Of a stretch of DNA of 8,278 nucleotides, positions 5,774 to 8,278 are shown in pieces (within the stretch, counting starts at the first letter, position 1; each line of letters opens with the position of its first letter). The notes beneath the pieces were generated by a model. That model worked only from the letters and a program-made list of their open reading frames with translations, had not been told where the DNA came from and did not search any database. Location of the stretch: NCBI GenBank assembly GCA_040757795.1, contig JBFLWG010000045.1, positions 1-8,278 on the forward strand, read 5' to 3'. Source of the DNA: DYTO01 sp040757795 (GTDB taxonomy: Archaea > Hadarchaeota > Hadarchaeia > Hadarchaeales > Hadarchaeaceae). A program made the position numbers and the translations under genes.

Positions 5774-5811
5774 CGCGGCAGTACATGAACAAGCGGGCCC
5801 GAGGGCCCGTA

Positions 5812-5834
5812 TGCAGGCTATCGCCTGCCGGGAA
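5812..5834 (+). other. tRNA intron 1, non-canonical position 9/10 (23 nt)
   Basis: A relaxed bulge-helix-bulge can be drawn. The central 4-bp helix is CCCG (5806-5809) with CGGG (5829-5832). The 5' bulge is TAT (5810-5812), the 3' bulge is AAG (5833-5835), the intron stem is GCAGGC/GCCTGC (5813-5818 with 5823-5828) closed by TATC, and a weak outer helix is GGG/CTC with one G-U. Cutting after the second base of each bulge joins TA to GCTC, exactly the canonical TAGCTC join. The splice is therefore fixed by structure and by product. Confidence 0.88.
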
Positions 5835-5864
5835 GCTCAGCTAGGTTAGAGCGTCCGGCTCATA

Positions 5865-5878
5865 AGCGCGTCTGAGAC
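5865..5878 (+). other. tRNA intron 2, canonical position 37/38 (14 nt)
   Basis: CTCA (5859-5862) pairs with TGAG (5873-5876) as the central 4-bp helix. The 3-nt bulges are TAA (5863-5865) and ACA (5877-5879), and the anticodon stem is the outer helix. Cleavage after the second base of each bulge restores the loop CTCATAA. The intron loop is only 7 nt, so the inner helix is minimal (BHL-type). Position 37/38 is the standard archaeal site. Confidence 0.9.
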
Positions 5879-5915
5879 ACCGGGCGGTCGAGGGTTCGAA
5901 TCCCTCCGGGCCCAC

Positions 5916-5932
5916 CTTCATATCTGAAGTTT
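5916..5932 (+). terminator. Small hairpin plus T-tract after the tRNA
   Basis: CTTCA and TGAAG form a 5-bp stem with loop TATC two bases after the mature tRNA end, followed by TTT. It may help 3'-end formation or termination. The stem is short and the T-run brief, so the call is weak. Confidence 0.3.
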
Positions 5933-5951
5933 CGAGCACCCATCCAGTAGA

Positions 5952-5961
5952 TGTTAAAAAG
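5952..5961 (+). promoter_or_regulatory. TATA-like promoter of the aldehyde oxidoreductase gene
   Basis: GTTAAAAAG has a TTAAAAA core at 5954-5960. A 26-bp spacing predicts a start near 5983, only about 5 nt before the ATG at 5988. No Shine-Dalgarno is evident, so the mRNA is probably close to leaderless. Nothing else is recognised between the tRNA hairpin and this gene. Confidence 0.45.
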
Positions 5962-5987
5962 ATGCGCGCCAATTCTCAAGGGATTTG

Positions 5988-7832
5988 ATGTTTGGATATG
6001 CGGGAAAGATGCTAGACATTGACCTTTCAAAAAGGTCGGTCAAAATTAAGGAAACCCCCGATAAGCTTGCCCGCGCCTTTTTGGGCGGTCGAGGACTGGG
6101 GGCGGCCCTGCTCAGCCAATCTCTGCCGGCGGGTGTTCATCCTCTTTCTCCAGAAAACATTATTGTATTCAGCACCGGGCCAGCCACGGCCACCCTCCTC
6201 CCGGCCTGCGCCCGCTGGGAGTTGGTGACAAAGTCTCCGCTTACTGGGACGTACCTCTGCTCTTGCGGCAGCAGCCACCTTGGTTCTGAGATCAAGTTCG
6301 CCGGCTTCGACGCGCTTGTGATTCGCGGAAAGGCCGAGGAGCCCAGCTGGCTCCACATTTCAGACGGAGGCGTGGAAATCCGTGAGGCCGGAAGCATTTG
6401 GGGCAAGGATGTTGAGGAAACGGAGGCCGAAATCAGGAAGGCGCTGGGCGACCGCCTTGTTTGCATGGCCTCGATTGGGCAGGCCGGAGAAAACCTAGTA
6501 AAATTCGCGTCAATCCAGGTGGACATGACGTACGGTGCGCGCGGCGGCTCCTTTGGGAGGGGCGGTACAGGCGCAGTCATGGGGTCGAAGAATTTGAAGG
6601 TAATCTCCGCGAGAGGACACGGAAAAATAGAAGTTGCGGATGATGAGGGGTTCCACAGCCTTTTGAAGGAGTTGCGCGAGCAGATGAAGACGAACGTCCA
6701 GGTCAGGAATTTTTCCAGATGGGGCACCACCCAGTTCGTTGCGCCCGTGAACGAGGCCGGGATGTGGCCGACTAGGAACTTCAGAGAGGGGGCTTTCGAA
6801 GGCGCGCCCAAGCTTGAGGCGGAAAAAATGAGAAATGATATTGTCAAACAGGACACAGCGTGTCACGCTTGCACAATCGCATGCGGAAAGTACAGCATGG
6901 TTTCGGATGGCCCTTATAATGGGACTGTGGTTGACGGCCCAGAGTACGAGACGATATGGTCTTTCGGCCCGCAGTGTGGTGTGGACAGGCTGGACGCCAT
7001 AGCTGCGGCAAACCTTTCGTGCGATCGCTACGGCATGGACACAATCTCGGCCGGGAACGCCATAGGATTTGCCATGGAGTGTTGCGAGCGAGGCCTGCTC
7101 AGCAAAAATGATGTAGATGGGTTGGACATGAGGTTCGGGAACCACGAGGTGCTACTCCCGCTACTGCGTAAGATAGCTCTCAGGGACGGTTTCGGAGACG
7201 CCCTTGCGGAAGGAGTCAGGGCGGCGGCGAAAAAAATAGGGAAAGGCTCGGAAGGTTTTGCAATGCATGTGAAAGGGATGGAACTCCCGGCCTACGATCC
7301 CAGGGGGGCCTGGGGCATGGGCCTGTCCTACGCCACCTCCTGCCGGGGCGGATGTCACCTGAAGGCCTGGACCATGGCAGCCGAGGTCTTTGCGCCCAAG
7401 TATGACCGGTTTTCCACTGAAGGGAAGGCCAAGCTGGTGTTCGACATGCAGAACACCCGCGCGCTGATAGACTCGACCGGCGTCTGTGTCTTTGGAAGCA
7501 GGGCAATCGGGATAGAGGAGATGAGAAAAATCTTGCAGCATGTGGTCGGCTGGAGCATCAGCACAGAAGAAATGAAGATGGTTGGGGAAAGAATATACAA
7601 CTTGGAAAGACAGCTCGCGGTGCGGGACGGTATTTCCAGGAAGGATGACACCCTCCCAAGGCGGATTTTTGAGCAGAGTTTGCCAGGGCTTGGGAAAAGA
7701 CTCCCGAAAGAGGCTCTGGAAAAAATGCTCGACGAATACTACCAGACAAGGGGTTGGGACGAGGACGGCAGGCCAAAGCCAGAAAAGCTGAAAGAGCTTG
7801 GTTTAGATGGATTTGCGGAGGCAAGAATGTGA
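5988..7832 (+). CDS. aor: Tungsten-type aldehyde:ferredoxin oxidoreductase
   Basis: The protein is 614 residues long, matching the AOR family (about 600-620). These enzymes oxidise aldehydes to carboxylic acids and pass electrons to ferredoxin; they carry a tungsto-bispterin and one 4Fe-4S cluster and act in the cytoplasm. The N-terminal AOR domain begins FGYAGKMLDIDLS and has the FLGGRGLGAALL and GGSFGRGGTGAVMGSKNLK glycine-rich pterin-contacting segments. Cluster ligands are C292, C295 and C299 in TACHACTIACGK, and C500 in DSTGVCVF. GPEYET (317-322) carries the active-site glutamate, YDPRGAWGMGLSYAT (436-450) contacts the pterin, and H457 in GGCHL matches the catalytic histidine of the family. 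The ATG at 5988 is preferred to the TTG just before it. The substrate is not predictable, and an atypical AOR-family member is possible. Its last 4 bases overlap the next gene. A MoaD-like domain is encoded upstream, across the tRNA. Confidence 0.93.
   Translation: MFGYAGKMLDIDLSKRSVKIKETPDKLARAFLGGRGLGAALLSQSLPAGVHPLSPENIIVFSTGPATATLLPACARWELVTKSPLTGTYLCSCGSSHLGSEIKFAGFDALVIRGKAEEPSWLHISDGGVEIREAGSIWGKDVEETEAEIRKALGDRLVCMASIGQAGENLVKFASIQVDMTYGARGGSFGRGGTGAVMGSKNLKVISARGHGKIEVADDEGFHSLLKELREQMKTNVQVRNFSRWGTTQFVAPVNEAGMWPTRNFREGAFEGAPKLEAEKMRNDIVKQDTACHACTIACGKYSMVSDGPYNGTVVDGPEYETIWSFGPQCGVDRLDAIAAANLSCDRYGMDTISAGNAIGFAMECCERGLLSKNDVDGLDMRFGNHEVLLPLLRKIALRDGFGDALAEGVRAAAKKIGKGSEGFAMHVKGMELPAYDPRGAWGMGLSYATSCRGGCHLKAWTMAAEVFAPKYDRFSTEGKAKLVFDMQNTRALIDSTGVCVFGSRAIGIEEMRKILQHVVGWSISTEEMKMVGERIYNLERQLAVRDGISRKDDTLPRRIFEQSLPGLGKRLPKEALEKMLDEYYQTRGWDEDGRPKPEKLKELGLDGFAEARM
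7817..7821 (+). promoter_or_regulatory. Shine-Dalgarno of the phosphomutase gene
   Basis: GGAGG inside the end of the oxidoreductase gene is 7 nt before the GTG at 7829. It is a strong ribosome-binding site in the window, and it fixes the downstream start. It is expected here because an internal operon gene cannot be leaderless. Confidence 0.8.
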
Positions 7833-8278
7833 AGAAAAGGCTCTTCGGCACGAGAGGGGTCCGCGGCCCGATAGCGACCAAGGTCACCCCGGAGTTCATG
7901 CTGAAGCTCGGCATAGCCTGCGCGGAGCACGTCCGTGGCGGGAAGGTTGTCGTGGGGAGGGACGCGAGGACTTCCGGGGAGATGCTTTCAAAGGCCCTTG
8001 TTTCGGGGCTACTGTCAGGCGGCTCGGATGTCGTTGATGCTGGGATAGCCCCTTCACCCTGCGTTGCCTTCACGGCAAGGGCACTCGGCGCATCAGCCGG
8101 GGCCATGATTACAGCTTCGCACAACCCTCCCCAGGACAATGGCATTGTTTTTTACCACGGGGACGGGACGGAGTTCCTTCCTGAGGATGAGCTGGCGCTG
8201 GAGGGGATGGTGCTTGACAGGGAGTCAAAAAGGGCGGCTTGGGACTCGCTCGGGGAACTCATCCAGCATGATGCGGGA
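7829..8278 (+). CDS. Phosphoglucosamine/phosphomannomutase, N-terminal part (cut by right edge)
   Basis: The 150 visible residues open KKRLFGTRGVRGPI, the standard start of alpha-D-phosphohexomutases. They continue with VVVGRDARTSG (41-50) and reach ITASHNPPQDNGI, where S97 is the phosphoserine that shuttles phosphate between the 1- and 6-positions of the sugar. Archaeal members interconvert glucosamine-, mannose- or glucose-phosphates for UDP-GlcNAc, GDP-mannose and glycan synthesis; the C-terminal substrate loops are outside the window, so GlmM and ManB activity cannot be separated. The GTG start overlaps the oxidoreductase TGA stop by 4 nt (GTGA) and has a strong GGAGG 7 nt upstream, so translation is probably coupled. 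The frame is still open at 8278. Confidence 0.9.
   Translation, partial: MKKRLFGTRGVRGPIATKVTPEFMLKLGIACAEHVRGGKVVVGRDARTSGEMLSKALVSGLLSGGSDVVDAGIAPSPCVAFTARALGASAGAMITASHNPPQDNGIVFYHGDGTEFLPEDELALEGMVLDRESKRAAWDSLGELIQHDAG

Larger units (their letters stand above)
5803..5914 (+). tRNA. tRNA with CAU anticodon (Ile2 or elongator Met), two introns
   Basis: Removing two introns leaves a 75-nt cloverleaf with all arms paired. The acceptor is GGGCCCG/CGGGCCC, U8-A9 follow, and the D stem is GCTC/GAGC with GG in the loop. The anticodon stem is TCCGG/CCGGG with loop CTCATAA, the variable loop is 5 nt, the T stem is GAGGG/CCCTC with loop TTCGAAT, and the discriminator is A. The CAU anticodon is at 5861-5863. 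It is not the initiator: the three G-C pairs GGG/CCC of the anticodon stem are absent. The G1-C72, GGGCCCG acceptor resembles isoleucine tRNAs, so the AUA-reading Ile2 (agmatidine-modified by TiaS in archaea) is slightly favoured over elongator Met. The 3' CCA is not encoded (A73 is followed by CCTT). GGGCCCG occurs a second time at 5795-5801, one base upstream of the mature 5' end. Confidence 0.92.

Noticed and set aside
5795..5914. tRNA 5' end at the first GGGCCCG copy (5795)
   Set aside because: This would place A instead of the conserved U at position 8. Starting at 5803 gives U8 and a clean BHB splice to a 75-nt tRNA.
5803..5914. Initiator tRNA(Met)
   Set aside because: The anticodon stem is TCCGG/CCGGG and lacks the three consecutive G-C pairs (GGG/CCC) that mark initiator tRNAs.
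6137..6856. Long minus-strand frame of 239 codons
   Set aside because: It lies wholly inside the oxidoreductase gene, whose motifs are intact. The translation has no recognisable domain and is an antisense shadow in GC-rich DNA.
7558..8145. Minus-strand frame of 195 codons
   Set aside because: It spans the aor-mutase junction antisense to two genes with clear family motifs and is rich in Pro/Ser as expected for a shadow frame.
1..8278. CRISPR arrays, insertion sequences or prophage genes
   Set aside because: No spaced direct repeats, transposase motifs or terminal inverted repeats were seen; the content is metabolic and housekeeping.

Overview
The window reads as a dense archaeal chromosome segment, probably euryarchaeal and possibly Thermoplasmata-like. 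Lineage is inferred only from gene style. The evidence is a tRNA with two bulge-helix-bulge introns, a probable C/D box guide RNA, TATA-like boxes (TTTAAA/TTAAAT) about 26 bp before many starts with few Shine-Dalgarno sequences, a tungsten-type aldehyde:ferredoxin oxidoreductase, a TrpB2-type tryptophan synthase beta chain, a stand-alone Lrp/RAM domain, and a SAMP/MoaD-like ubiquitin-fold domain ending in PPVSGG.

Layout. 3-539 (+) is the C-terminal part of a cation/proton antiporter. 584-648 (+) is a probable C/D box sRNA with its own promoter in the convergent gap. 671-901 and 907-2268 (-) are a two-gene operon of trpB2 and a RAM-domain protein. An AT-rich divergent promoter separates it from a LysE-family exporter (2331-2963, +). 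2973-3548 and 3590-4705 (-) are gcvT followed by an iron-sulfur-flavoprotein relative. 4800-5699 (+) is one open frame joining a MoaD/SAMP domain to a proline-rich linker, one membrane span and an extracytoplasmic beta-sandwich. 5803-5914 (+) is a tRNA(CAU) interrupted twice. 5988-7832 (+) is aldehyde:ferredoxin oxidoreductase, overlapping by 4 nt a phosphoglucosamine/phosphomannomutase cut by the right edge.

How the genes may work together. trpB2, the RAM protein and the LysE exporter look like an amino-acid supply, sensing and export group around one divergent promoter. The MoaD-like domain lies near a pterin-dependent oxidoreductase, whose cofactor needs MoaD-type sulfur transfer, but the fusion to a membrane protein makes a simple MoaD role uncertain.

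The three points most worth a second look are the MoaD/SAMP-membrane fusion with an apparent internal leaderless promoter, the doubly interrupted tRNA whose first intron lies between positions 9 and 10, and the C/D sRNA whose guides match the 16S decoding site and the 23S peptidyl-transferase loop.
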